DNA of 64,000 nt. It comes from Fodinibacter sp963730365. GTDB taxonomy: Bacteria > Actinomycetota > Actinomycetes > Actinomycetales > Dermatophilaceae. The stretch spans positions 558,001 to 622,000 of the forward strand of contig CAVSRM010000008.1 of the NCBI GenBank assembly GCA_963730365.1, read 5' to 3'. How positions within the stretch are numbered: the stretch's first letter is position 1; each line of letters begins with the position of its first letter. The translations under genes and the position numbers were made by a program. The notes under the pieces are model-generated. The model ran no database searches. It worked only from the letters and a program-made list of their open reading frames with translations, and was not told the DNA's origin. Of this stretch, positions 15,385-23,536 are shown in pieces.

Positions 15385-16199
15385 TGTCCACCGCACCCGG
15401 TGCCGCACCCGAGGACGGCTGGGACGTCGAGTCCGTCGCCGCCGAGCTGCTGCGCTGCGAGGACGAGCGCCGTGAGCGCGAGCCCTTCACCGACGAGTGG
15501 CCCGGCCTCGACCTCGACACCGGCTACGAGATCCAGGACCTCAACCTCCAGAAGCGGCTCGACCGTGGGGAGAAGCTCATCGGGGTCAAGCTGGGCCTCA
15601 CCAGCCGCGCCAAGCAGCAGCGGATGGGTGTGCACTTCCCGTTCGTCGCCTGGCTCACCGACGCGATGGTGCTGCCGGTCGGCGACCCGGTGCCCCAGGA
15701 CCGGCTCATCCACCCGCGCATCGAGCCGGAGATCGTCTTCCTCATGGGCGAGCGGCTCGAGGGGCCCGGTGTCACCTGTGCCCAGGCGATGTCGGCGGTC
15801 GAGTCGGTGTGGGGCGGCGCCGAGGTCATCGACAGCCGCTACCGGAACTTCCGCTTCACGGCGGGCGACGTCTCGGCCGACAACGCGTCGTCGGGAGCGT
15901 TCGTCACCGGCCCCATCGGCCTGCCCTCGAGCGACCTCGACCTGAGCCTCGAGGCGGTGCTCGTCGAGGTCGACGGCGTCATCGTCGACTCCGCCACCGG
16001 AGCCGCCGTGCAGGGCCACCCCGGGGAGGCCCTCGCGCTGGCGGCGAACGACCTGGCCCGCCGGGGCCACGCCATCGAGGCCGGCTGGATCGTGCTCACC
16101 GGCGGCATGACCGATGCCGTGTTCGCGCCTCCCGGCTCCAGCACGGCGCTGCACTTCACCAACCTCGGGTCGGTCTTCGTCAACGGCGGGGAGGGCTGA
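15384..16199 (+). CDS. dmpH: 2-oxo-3-hexenedioate (4-oxalocrotonate) decarboxylase
   Basis: A 271-aa enzyme of the same fold as the hydratase at 12433 (GVKLGLTSRAKQ, PRIEPEIVFLMG, EVIDSRY, DNASSG) with the sequence flavour of DmpH decarboxylases. It removes CO2 from 2-oxo-3-hexenedioate to yield 2-oxopent-4-enoate, which the hydratase then uses. It is translationally coupled to dmpG and followed 4 bases later by the tautomerase, the usual partner enzyme of the oxidative branch. Confidence 0.92.
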   Translation: MSTAPGAAPEDGWDVESVAAELLRCEDERREREPFTDEWPGLDLDTGYEIQDLNLQKRLDRGEKLIGVKLGLTSRAKQQRMGVHFPFVAWLTDAMVLPVGDPVPQDRLIHPRIEPEIVFLMGERLEGPGVTCAQAMSAVESVWGGAEVIDSRYRNFRFTAGDVSADNASSGAFVTGPIGLPSSDLDLSLEAVLVEVDGVIVDSATGAAVQGHPGEALALAANDLARRGHAIEAGWIVLTGGMTDAVFAPPGSSTALHFTNLGSVFVNGGEG

Positions 16200-16203
16200 G
16201 ACC

Positions 16204-16458
16204 GTGCCGCTCATCGAGGTCACCATGGTCGAGGGCCGCACGCCGCAGCAGGTGCGCAGCCTCATCGCCGCCCTGACCCGGGCCGCCGTCGAGACCGTCG
16301 ACGCCCCGGTCGAGAGCATTCGCGTCGTCGTGCGCGAGGTGCCCACGACGCACTGGGCCGCGGGAGACGTCACCATCGCCGAGCGTCGCGGCGACCCGGA
16401 CCCGCGCACCTCGGACACCCCCACCGCTGACTCCGCACGTGCGGACCACGCCGGGTAG
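16204..16458 (+). CDS. dmpI: 4-oxalocrotonate tautomerase
   Basis: An 84-aa tautomerase that ketonises 2-hydroxymuconate to 2-oxo-3-hexenedioate. After the initiator residue comes proline (PLIEVTMVEGRT), the catalytic Pro1 of the family, with Arg residues near position 39 (SIRVVV) as in 4-OT. The classic enzyme is about 62 residues; this one carries about 20 extra polar residues at the C-terminus (ERRGDPDPRTSDTPTADSAR) of unknown role. Start is GTG 16204, 4 bases after dmpH. Confidence 0.92.
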   Translation: MPLIEVTMVEGRTPQQVRSLIAALTRAAVETVDAPVESIRVVVREVPTTHWAAGDVTIAERRGDPDPRTSDTPTADSARADHAG

Positions 16459-16517
16459 CGCTGCGACGCGGCACGGCATCCCCCGATCCCCCCATCACGA
16501 GTCACGTGAGGAGCGAC

Positions 16518-17963
16518 ATGACCGACACCGAGTTCTTCGGCCACATCATCGACGGCGAGGAGGTGGAGTCCCTCGACGGGGCCCGCTTCGACGTCTGGAA
16601 CCCCTGGACCCGGGAGGTGTGGGCGCAGGCCGCCGAGGCGGGTCCGGAGGATGCCGCACGCGCGGTCGAGAGCGCCCGCCGCGCCTTCGACGAGGGGCCG
16701 TGGCCGCGGATGGGACGCGTCGAGCGGGCCGCGATGATCCACCGGCTGGCCGACCTCATGGAGGAGCGGGCCGACGACCTCGCCGCCCTCGACTCGACGA
16801 ACATGGCCAAGCCGTTCGTGCAGGCCAAGCACGACGTCGCGCGGTCGGTGTGGAACTTCCGCTTCTTCGCCGACCACCAGCGCGACAGCGTCGGTGAGGT
16901 CTACCCGATGGACACCGGCCACCACACGTACAGCGAGTTCGGGCCCGCGGGAGTCGTCGCGGCCATCAGCCCCTGGAACTTCCCGCTGATGATGGCGACG
17001 TGGAAGATCGCCCCCGCGATCGCGTGGGGCAACACGTGCATCATCAAGCCGAGCGAGGACACCCCGGCATCGGTCACGCTCCTGGGCCGCCTCGCGGTGG
17101 AAGCCGGATTCCCGCCCGGTGTGCTCAACGTGCTCAACGGCCACGGAGCGCCCGCGGGCGCCTCGCTCACGGCCGACGACCGCGTCGACCGGGTGACCTT
17201 CACCGGCTCCTCGGGCACCGGGAAGACGATCATGGCCTCGGCCGCCACTCACCTCGCGCCGGTCTCCCTCGAGCTCGGCGGCAAGGGCGCGAACGTCGTC
17301 TTCGACGACGCCGAGATCGACAACGCCGTGTACTGGGCGGTCGAGGCGATCTTCCGGAACTCGGGGCAGATCTGTCTGGCGGGCTCGCGCCTGTTCGTGC
17401 AGTCGGGCATCTACGACGAGTTCATGGACCGGTTCAAGGCCGCCGCCGAGGCTCTCGTCATCGGCGACCCGTTCGAGGCCTCGACGGTGTTCTCCGCGCT
17501 GGCCAGCAAGAAGCACTTCGAGAAGGTGAGCGGCTACGTCGACTCGGTCGAGGCCCAGGGCGGCAAGATCCTCACCGGAGGCGTCGCCGACGACGGGTCA
17601 TGGCTCGTGCGGCCGACGATCATCACGGGCCTGCCGCTCAGCGCGCCGCAGTACTGCGAGGAGATCTTCGGCCCGGTCGTCGTCGTCAACAGGTTCGAGA
17701 GCGAGGACGAGGTCGTCGGGCTCGCCAACGACACCCGCTACGGGCTCAACGCGATGCTCTTCACCGAGAACCTCTCCCGCGCCCACCGGGTCGCGTCGAG
17801 GCTGCGGGCCGGCACGGTGTGGGTCAACTGCTTCTTCATCCGCGACCTGCGCACGCCCTTCGGCGGGGTCGGCGACAGCGGCGTCGGCCGTGAGGGCGGC
17901 ACCTTCTCCCGCGAGTTCTTCACCGAGCCCAAGGCCGTCGTCATGCAGATCGACCGCGGCTGA
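16518..17963 (+). CDS. dmpC: 2-hydroxymuconic semialdehyde dehydrogenase
   Basis: A 481-aa NAD-dependent aldehyde dehydrogenase that oxidises the ring-cleavage semialdehyde to 2-hydroxymuconate, entering the dmpI-dmpH branch. The catalytic Cys286 lies in GQICLAGSR and the general base Glu252 in LELGGKG; the nucleotide loop FTGSSGTGK is visible. Start taken as ATG 16518 with GAGGAG upstream; an ATG 12 bases earlier is possible. It is the last gene of the pathway operon and is followed by strong hairpins facing a convergent gene. Confidence 0.93.
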   Translation: MTDTEFFGHIIDGEEVESLDGARFDVWNPWTREVWAQAAEAGPEDAARAVESARRAFDEGPWPRMGRVERAAMIHRLADLMEERADDLAALDSTNMAKPFVQAKHDVARSVWNFRFFADHQRDSVGEVYPMDTGHHTYSEFGPAGVVAAISPWNFPLMMATWKIAPAIAWGNTCIIKPSEDTPASVTLLGRLAVEAGFPPGVLNVLNGHGAPAGASLTADDRVDRVTFTGSSGTGKTIMASAATHLAPVSLELGGKGANVVFDDAEIDNAVYWAVEAIFRNSGQICLAGSRLFVQSGIYDEFMDRFKAAAEALVIGDPFEASTVFSALASKKHFEKVSGYVDSVEAQGGKILTGGVADDGSWLVRPTIITGLPLSAPQYCEEIFGPVVVVNRFESEDEVVGLANDTRYGLNAMLFTENLSRAHRVASRLRAGTVWVNCFFIRDLRTPFGGVGDSGVGREGGTFSREFFTEPKAVVMQIDRG

Positions 17964-17994
17964 CGCGGGCGAAACCCCACCTCCACCGACGCGG

Positions 17995-18051
17995 CCCCCG
18001 TACGGGGGTCCTCTGCCGAGCAGCCGCGCCGTGGGGCCCACCCACCGCGGC
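17995..18051. terminator. Two GC-rich hairpins between convergent genes
   Basis: A perfect 14-base palindrome CCCCCGTACGGGGG (17995-18008) is followed by a longer hairpin: GCCGCG 18023-18028 and GTGGG 18031-18035 pair with CCCAC 18041-18045 and CGCGGC 18046-18051. They lie in the 98-base gap between dmpC and the convergent HAD-acyltransferase gene, so a bidirectional terminator is likely. Confidence 0.5.
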
Positions 18052-18061
18052 GGGCAGCCGG

Positions 18062-19438
18062 TCAGCCTCCCGGAGTGGCGAGCCGGATCTCCTCCGCCGT
18101 GGGCACGCGCTTCTCGCGGGCCTCGGCGGGGAGGCAGTTGGTGATCGCGGTCATGATCCGCCTGGTGTCCGCGGCCGGCGAGCGGTACTTCAGCTCGACC
18201 GGCTCGCCCACCCGCACGGTGACCATGGGCGGGTTGGTCACTCCCCACATCCTCGGGACCGGGGAGGACCTGGGCCAGACGTGCTCGGTGCCCCAGATGC
18301 CGAACGGGATGACGGGGGCCCCGGTCATCGCAGCGAGCCGCGCGGCGCCGGTCTTGCCCTTGAGCACCGGGTCGTAGAACTTCTCACCGCGGGGGATGGT
18401 CCCCTGCGGCAGCAGGCAGACCATCTCGCCACCCTCGAGGGCGAGCGCGGCCGTCTCGAACGAGTCGGCGCCGCCGGCCACCCGGTCGACCGGGATGCCG
18501 CCCATGGCCGCCGCCAGCGCGCCGATGACCGGCACGTCGAAGAGCTCCTTCTTCGCGAGCATGCGGCCGGTGCGCCCCGTCGGGCGCATCATCTGGATGA
18601 GCGCCGGGACGTCGAAGAAGGAACGGTGGTTGCCGACGAGGATGGCCGGCCCGGTGCGCGGGATGTTCTCCGTGCCGGCGATGTCGAAGCGGGCATAGGG
18701 CCAGGCGTAGGGCGGGCTGGCGAGGAAGAGCAAGCGCTGGAGCTCGACCCCGAGGACCGGGACCTTCACGACCCCGGGTGAGACGTCGAAGTGCACGATC
18801 GGCCAGCCGCGAGCGAGCGCGTAGAGGCTGAGCCGCGGGTCGGGGTTGACGGCGGAGGGGTTGCCCACCGCCGACAACAGGGGCAGGTCGTAGATCGAGT
18901 CGGAGTAGGCGAAGCTGTCCGCGAGGTCGATGCCCTCGGCGTCAGCCCACTGCTGGACGGCGGTGAGCTTGCCGCGGGACCACACGAACGGCCCGTCGAT
19001 GGCGCCGTCGAAGTGGCCGTCCTCCGTGAGCGAGTAGCGGGTGGCGATGACGTGGTCGAACCCGAGGCGGTCGGCGAGCGGCTTGATGAGGTGGAACGGC
19101 GTCGTCGTGGCGAGCACGACGGGCCGCCCGGCCTTCTTGTGCTGCTCGATGAGGCTCAGCGCGAAGGGGTGGACGACGGCGGTGATCGCCTCGGCGGCAG
19201 CCTCGGCAGCGGCCTCGAACGTCGCGGACTCCCGGCCCTTGGCCACGAGGGTGGCCTGGCGGGCGAGGAAGATCGAGGGGAGGGTCTCCCCGATGAGATC
19301 GAACATCCCGTAGAGGAACCGCTCGCCGGGCAGCTTGCGGGTCACGACCCCGAGGTCGTACATCGCGCGGGAGAGCAGTGGACCGGTGCCGCCCTGCAGC
19401 AGCGTGCGGTCAAGGTCGAAGATCGCCGCACCTGACAT
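18062..19438 (-). CDS. HAD phosphatase fused to 1-acylglycerol-3-phosphate acyltransferase
   Basis: A 458-aa two-domain protein. The N-terminal HAD-IB domain (FDLDRTLL, Asp8/Asp10; LATTTPFHLIKPLA; SDSIYDLPLL) resembles phosphoserine phosphatase-like hydrolases. The C-terminal half is a PlsC acyltransferase (VGNHRSFFDVP for the HX4D motif; LLPQGTIPRG). This fusion is known in actinobacteria and probably makes phosphatidic acid, with the HAD part acting on a lipid phosphate. The start at ATG 19438 gives the usual family length. It is convergent with dmpC and tandem with the upstream regulator gene, about 10 bases away. Confidence 0.9.
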   Translation of the reverse strand: MSGAAIFDLDRTLLQGGTGPLLSRAMYDLGVVTRKLPGERFLYGMFDLIGETLPSIFLARQATLVAKGRESATFEAAAEAAAEAITAVVHPFALSLIEQHKKAGRPVVLATTTPFHLIKPLADRLGFDHVIATRYSLTEDGHFDGAIDGPFVWSRGKLTAVQQWADAEGIDLADSFAYSDSIYDLPLLSAVGNPSAVNPDPRLSLYALARGWPIVHFDVSPGVVKVPVLGVELQRLLFLASPPYAWPYARFDIAGTENIPRTGPAILVGNHRSFFDVPALIQMMRPTGRTGRMLAKKELFDVPVIGALAAAMGGIPVDRVAGGADSFETAALALEGGEMVCLLPQGTIPRGEKFYDPVLKGKTGAARLAAMTGAPVIPFGIWGTEHVWPRSSPVPRMWGVTNPPMVTVRVGEPVELKYRSPAADTRRIMTAITNCLPAEAREKRVPTAEEIRLATPGG

Positions 19439-19448
19439 GCAGCCGAGG

Positions 19449-20234
19449 CTACCGGGTCGCGGGGAGGGTGAGACGACAGGCGCCCGGGAGGGCGAACGGC
19501 TCGAGCACGACACCCTCACCAGAGCCGCCGTGTGCCGCGTGCGACCCGGCCACGAGGCCTGCATGCACCTGGCAGACGACGCCGGGATGCCGGGTGGCCA
19601 CCTCCAGGAGCGGGCAGGTGCGCAACAGGACGTCGGGGTCGCCGCCCTCACCGCTGGCGTCACGACCCGGCTCGCTCTCCTCGGGTGAGAAGCCGAGCCG
19701 CTCGAGGAGACCGAGCACCGCCTGACGAGGCTCGGACGGGGAAGTGGCGCCGGGTCGGGGAGCGGCTCCGGCGTCCCGCCACTGTCCTGCCCGGGCCGAG
19801 GCCTGGGTAGCGGGCTGCGTGAGCATGCTCGCCCAGGTGCGTCCGATGGCGCGCGCATCCGCCCCCGGGTCGCCCCCCGTGCTCGCCAGCCGCTCCGCGA
19901 AGGCGCCTGCGAGAGCGAGGTACTGCGCTGCCTCCTCCTCGCCGTGGGCGGCCGAGAGGGTGAGCCGCCCGGCGGGTGACACGGCATACCGCGCGGTCGG
20001 CCGACCTCGACCCCCGGACGGCACGCCCGCCTCGGCTCGGACGAGCCCCTCGTCGAGCAGGGACCGCAGGTGGTGACGGGTCGTGTTCGGGTGCCCGCCC
20101 AGGGTCTCAGCGAGGTTCGCGACCGAGGCCCCGCCCCCGAGGTCCGCCACCGCGCGCAGCACCCTCGCCCGCGGGTCGAGGGTCGTCGCGGGGGCCGGAG
20201 TTGGAGCCGGGCCCAGGGGTGGAGTATTTTTCAC
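19449..20234 (-). CDS. SufR-like winged-helix regulator with C-terminal cysteines
   Basis: A 261-aa regulator of the COG2345 type. The N-terminal winged helix (SVANLAETLGGHPNTTRHHL; GRPTARYAVSPAGR wing) matches SufR/ArsR-like proteins. The C-terminal part has Cys207 (TCPLLEVATRHP), Cys221 with His224, and Cys253, a layout like the Fe-S cluster ligands of SufR. I infer that it senses iron-sulfur status, NO or O2. Start at GTG 20234 lies inside an AT-rich divergent promoter with an ACAA-N5-TTGT inverted repeat. The divergent partners are the DUF2249, hemerythrin-like and NirK genes. Confidence 0.82.
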   Translation of the reverse strand: MKNTPPLGPAPTPAPATTLDPRARVLRAVADLGGGASVANLAETLGGHPNTTRHHLRSLLDEGLVRAEAGVPSGGRGRPTARYAVSPAGRLTLSAAHGEEEAAQYLALAGAFAERLASTGGDPGADARAIGRTWASMLTQPATQASARAGQWRDAGAAPRPGATSPSEPRQAVLGLLERLGFSPEESEPGRDASGEGGDPDVLLRTCPLLEVATRHPGVVCQVHAGLVAGSHAAHGGSGEGVVLEPFALPGACRLTLPATR

Positions 20235-20245
20235 AAGGTCATTGT
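20233..20245. promoter_or_regulatory. ACAA-N5-TTGT inverted repeat in divergent promoter
   Basis: The short region 20221-20260 is strikingly AT-rich for this genome and contains ACAA-GGTCA-TTGT. It overlaps the start codon of the regulator and lies 26 bases before the DUF2249 gene, a natural site for autorepression and control of the divergent operon. Confidence 0.45.
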
Positions 20246-20270
20246 ATTTAATTTCGTCGAGGAGGACCAC

Positions 20271-20561
20271 ATGGAGCGCACCAGCATCCCCGTGACCGAG
20301 ACCCAGCACTCCTGCACCTGCGGCGAGCACGACCACCGCGTGCCCGAGCTCGACGCGCGTGCCATCCCGCACGCCATCCGGCACGCGACCGTCTTCGGCG
20401 CTCTCTCCGCCATCCCCTCCGGGGGGTCCCTCGACCTCGTCGCGCCGCACGACCCCAAGCCCCTGCTCGCCCAGATCGCCGAGCGCGAGGCCGGCACCAT
20501 CAGCGTGCGCTACCTCGACGAGGGCCCGGAGGCCTGGCGCCTGCGGCTCACCCGCGCCTGA
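20271..20561 (+). CDS. DUF2249 domain protein
   Basis: A 96-aa protein with the DUF2249 signature (VPELDARAIPHAIRHATVFG, then DLVAPHDPKPLLAQI and RYLDEGPEAWRLRL). DUF2249 proteins are often encoded beside hemerythrins, nitrite or NO reductases and denitrification regulators. The N-terminus has a small Cys/His knot (HSCTCGEHDH) that could bind metal. GGAGGA precedes ATG 20271. It is the first gene of a three-gene operon that ends in the copper nitrite reductase. Confidence 0.88.
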   Translation: MERTSIPVTETQHSCTCGEHDHRVPELDARAIPHAIRHATVFGALSAIPSGGSLDLVAPHDPKPLLAQIAEREAGTISVRYLDEGPEAWRLRLTRA

Positions 20562-20576
20562 GCGGACGGCGCTCCG

Positions 20577-20813
20577 ATGTGCTCCTACTGCGGCTGCGAG
20601 AACATCGAGGTGGTCGGCCGGTTCATGGCCGAGCACGTCGAGATCATCAACGCGTCCGGCGTGCTGCGCCGCGCGTGTGAGATCGGCGAGGCATCACAGG
20701 TCGCGAGCGCGGCGGCGCACCTCGCCGGGTTGCTGCACCCGCACACCGCCGCCGAGGAGGTGGGCGTCTTCGCCGCCGCCGAGGTGGCAGACAGGAGCAA
20801 CCACCACCGATGA
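20577..20813 (+). CDS. Short hemerythrin-like protein
   Basis: A 78-aa protein starting MCSYCGCENIEVVGRFMAEH, with HLAGLLHPHTAAEEVGVF later. The His and Glu spacing resembles half of a hemerythrin (HHE) domain, a di-iron fold that can bind O2 or NO, but the protein is too short for the full four-helix bundle. It may dimerise, or be a cut-down relative carrying its N-terminal Cys cluster. Its stop overlaps the start of the NirK gene (ATGA). Confidence 0.78.
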   Translation: MCSYCGCENIEVVGRFMAEHVEIINASGVLRRACEIGEASQVASAAAHLAGLLHPHTAAEEVGVFAAAEVADRSNHHR

Positions 20814-23491
20814 CCACCCCCCGTGGCAGCTGGGCCCTGCGCGACCGACCCGGTGTGGTCTGGCTGACCCTGGCCGTGCTGCTCGCCCTCGTGCACCCTT
20901 TCGTCCCCGGTTCCCAGTGGCTCATGGTGCACCTCGTGCTCCTCGGCGCACTGACCCACTCGGCGATGGTGTGGAGCACCCACTTCACCCAGGCGCTCCT
21001 CAAGACGCCGGCCTCGATCGATGACCGCACCCAGCAGAACCGGCGGATCGGGCTGCTCGTCGGCGGCGTGAGCGCCGTCCTCGTCGGGGTGCCGACGTCG
21101 CTGTGGCCCCTCACGGTGCTGGGCGCGACCGCGGTGTCGGCGGCGATCCTCTGGCACGGCGTGCAGCTGTGGCGCAGGCTGCGCCGCGCGCTGCCGGGCC
21201 GGTTCCGCGTCACGGTGCGCTACTACCTCGCGGCGGCCGCGCTCGTGCCCGTCGGGGCCGGGCTCGGGGCCTGGCTCGCCCGCGGGCTCGGTGACGAGCT
21301 GCACGGCCGGGTCATCGTCGCCCACTCCATGGTCATGGTGCTGGGCTGGCTCGGGCTCACCGTGACCGGAACCCTGGTCACCCTGTGGCCGACCATGCTG
21401 CGCACCCGCATGGACGACCGGGCCGAGCGCCTCGCCCGGCAGGCGCTCCCGGTGCTCCTCGGCTCCGTCAGCGTGCTGGCCCTGGCCGCCACCCTCGGGT
21501 CCCGGGCCGGTGCCCTCGTCGCGATCCTCGGGTATGCCGGCGGGCTCGCCTGGTGGGGACGCGCCCTCGTCGCGCCGGCCCGTCACGCTCCGCCCCGCTC
21601 GTTCGCGACGTGGTCGGTCACCGCCGCGCTGGCCTGGGCGGTCGTGGGCCTGGCGCTCGTGGCGTGGCGCATCGCGACGACCTCGTCGTGGGGTGAGGTC
21701 GGCGACGGCTACGGGCTCGTCGCCGCGGTGTTGGCGGTCGGCTTCGCCGCGCAGCTCCTCACCGGCGCCCTGTCCCACCTCATCCCCACCGTCCTGGGTG
21801 GCGGCCCGTCCGTGGTCCGCGCCGCCTCGGAATGGTTCAACCGGGGCGCGGTGTGGCGAGTCAGCGTCATCAACCTCGGCCTCGTCACCTGCCTCCTCTC
21901 GGCGGGCTGGGTCCGAGTGGCCGTGTCGGTGCTCGTCCTCGGGGCGCTCGCCGCCTTCATCCCCCTGATGTTCGGCGGGATCCGCGCTGCGGTCAGCGCC
22001 CGGCGCGCCCTCCTGGCGGCCGTTGCCGAGCCGGGGTCCCGCCCCGCTCGCCTCGAGCCGGAGCCGCGCGTCTGGTCCTCCGCCCAGCTCGTCGGTGCGG
22101 TCGCCGGCGTCGCCCTCGCGGTGAGCCTCGGGGCTGCGGCCGACCCGGCATCCGTGGGCCTGGCGAGCGCGTCGGGTTCCGGGTCGCTCGCCGCGGGGGC
22201 GGCATCCGGCCCGGTGGCCGCGACGGGTGAGACGACCCGGGTGCGCGTCGAGGCCCACGACATGCGCTACTCACCCTCGAGCATCGAGGTGCCCTACGGC
22301 GACCGGCTGGTGATCGATCTCGTCAACCTCGACGAGGGCTCCCCGCACGACCTGTCCTTCGGCGACGACCTCACGACGCCTCGGATCATGCCCGGCGGGA
22401 GCGCGACCCTCGATGTCGGCGTCATCGGCTCCCGCGGCCAGGGCTGGTGCACCATCGTCGGCCACCGGCAGATGGGGATGGTGCTCGGCGTGGCGGTCCG
22501 CGGCGGACCGGAACCGGGCACGACCTCCGCAGGTGCGGGCGGGGACTCCGCCAGCGCCGGGGAGGCGGGGAGCGCCGAGGTGGCGGCCCCCGGCATCCGG
22601 CTCGGCCAACCCGCGCCCGCCGACTTCCGGGCCGTCGACGCGACGCTGCCGCCGCTGACCGACGAGCGCACCCACGAGGTCACGCTCACGGTCGAGGAGG
22701 TCGACCTCGAGGTCGCGCCCGGGGTGCACCAGAAGCGCTGGACCTACAACGGGTCGGTCCCCGCACCCACGCTGCACGGGCGCGTCGGGGACACCTTCGT
22801 CGTCACCCTCGTGAACCACGGGTCGATGGGCCACTCCATCGACTTCCACGCCGGCGAGCGCGCCCCGGACGAGGTGATGCGCACCGTGCCGCCCGGGGAG
22901 TCGTTGACCTATCGCTTCACGGCCACGCGCGCCGGTATCTGGATGTACCACTGCTCGACGATGCCGATGAGCGCGCACATCGCCGCAGGCATGCACGGCG
23001 CCGTCGTCATCGAGCCCGACGGGCTGCCTCCGGTGGACCACAGCTACGTCCTGGTCCAGTCCGAGGTGCACGTCGGCGGTGACGGCGTCGACCCGGTGCG
23101 CGAGGTGGACGCGGCATCGGCTGCAGCGGACACCCCGGACGCCGTCGTCTTCAACGGGGTCGCGAACCAGTACGACGCCCGCCCGCTCACCGCGCGGACG
23201 GGCGAACGGGTGCGCCTCTGGGTGCTCGCGGCCGGTCCGAACCGCGGCACGAGCTTCCACGTCGTGGGAGGGCAGTTCGACACCGTCTGGAGCGAGGGTG
23301 CCTACCGGCTGCGGCCCCAGGCTGCGGGCACCGGTGAGGACCCCGGCGGGGGTCAGGTGCTGGGGTTGTCGACCGCCCAGGGCGGCTTCGTCGAGCTCTC
23401 GCTGCCCGAGCCCGGGCACTACCCGTTCGTCGACCACGTCATGGCGAACGCCGAGAAGGGTGCCCGCGGCATCCTGCTCGTCACCGACTGA
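20810..23491 (+). CDS. nirK: Membrane-fused three-cupredoxin copper nitrite reductase (NirK-type)
   Basis: An 893-aa protein in three parts. Residues 1-440 form about ten membrane helices with conserved His motifs (THSAMVWSTHF, AHSMVMVLGW, LSHLIP) reminiscent of haem-copper oxidase subunit I relatives. Residues 475-565 are an extra blue-copper domain (His513, Cys547, His552, Met557). Residues 630-893 are a two-cupredoxin NirK core with the full ligand set: type 1 copper His675, Cys715, His723, Met728; type 2 copper His680, His714, His876; catalytic Asp678 and His817. Expected activity is reduction of nitrite to NO outside the membrane. The fused parts suggest electrons pass from the membrane through the extra blue-copper domain. 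It is the last gene of the operon at 20271. Confidence 0.88.
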   Translation: MTTPRGSWALRDRPGVVWLTLAVLLALVHPFVPGSQWLMVHLVLLGALTHSAMVWSTHFTQALLKTPASIDDRTQQNRRIGLLVGGVSAVLVGVPTSLWPLTVLGATAVSAAILWHGVQLWRRLRRALPGRFRVTVRYYLAAAALVPVGAGLGAWLARGLGDELHGRVIVAHSMVMVLGWLGLTVTGTLVTLWPTMLRTRMDDRAERLARQALPVLLGSVSVLALAATLGSRAGALVAILGYAGGLAWWGRALVAPARHAPPRSFATWSVTAALAWAVVGLALVAWRIATTSSWGEVGDGYGLVAAVLAVGFAAQLLTGALSHLIPTVLGGGPSVVRAASEWFNRGAVWRVSVINLGLVTCLLSAGWVRVAVSVLVLGALAAFIPLMFGGIRAAVSARRALLAAVAEPGSRPARLEPEPRVWSSAQLVGAVAGVALAVSLGAAADPASVGLASASGSGSLAAGAASGPVAATGETTRVRVEAHDMRYSPSSIEVPYGDRLVIDLVNLDEGSPHDLSFGDDLTTPRIMPGGSATLDVGVIGSRGQGWCTIVGHRQMGMVLGVAVRGGPEPGTTSAGAGGDSASAGEAGSAEVAAPGIRLGQPAPADFRAVDATLPPLTDERTHEVTLTVEEVDLEVAPGVHQKRWTYNGSVPAPTLHGRVGDTFVVTLVNHGSMGHSIDFHAGERAPDEVMRTVPPGESLTYRFTATRAGIWMYHCSTMPMSAHIAAGMHGAVVIEPDGLPPVDHSYVLVQSEVHVGGDGVDPVREVDAASAAADTPDAVVFNGVANQYDARPLTARTGERVRLWVLAAGPNRGTSFHVVGGQFDTVWSEGAYRLRPQAAGTGEDPGGGQVLGLSTAQGGFVELSLPEPGHYPFVDHVMANAEKGARGILLVTD

Positions 23492-23536
23492 CGGTCGACG
23501 CCCGGGGCCGGCCGGGGCACGGCCTACATTGGGGGT

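Noticed and set aside
20810..23491. Suspected loss of a catalytic histidine in NirK at PDAVVFNG
   Set aside because: On realigning, the catalytic His255 of classic NirK lies in the later RPHLIGG-type block, which here is FHVVGG with His817 present. The His306 equivalent is His876. The site is complete.
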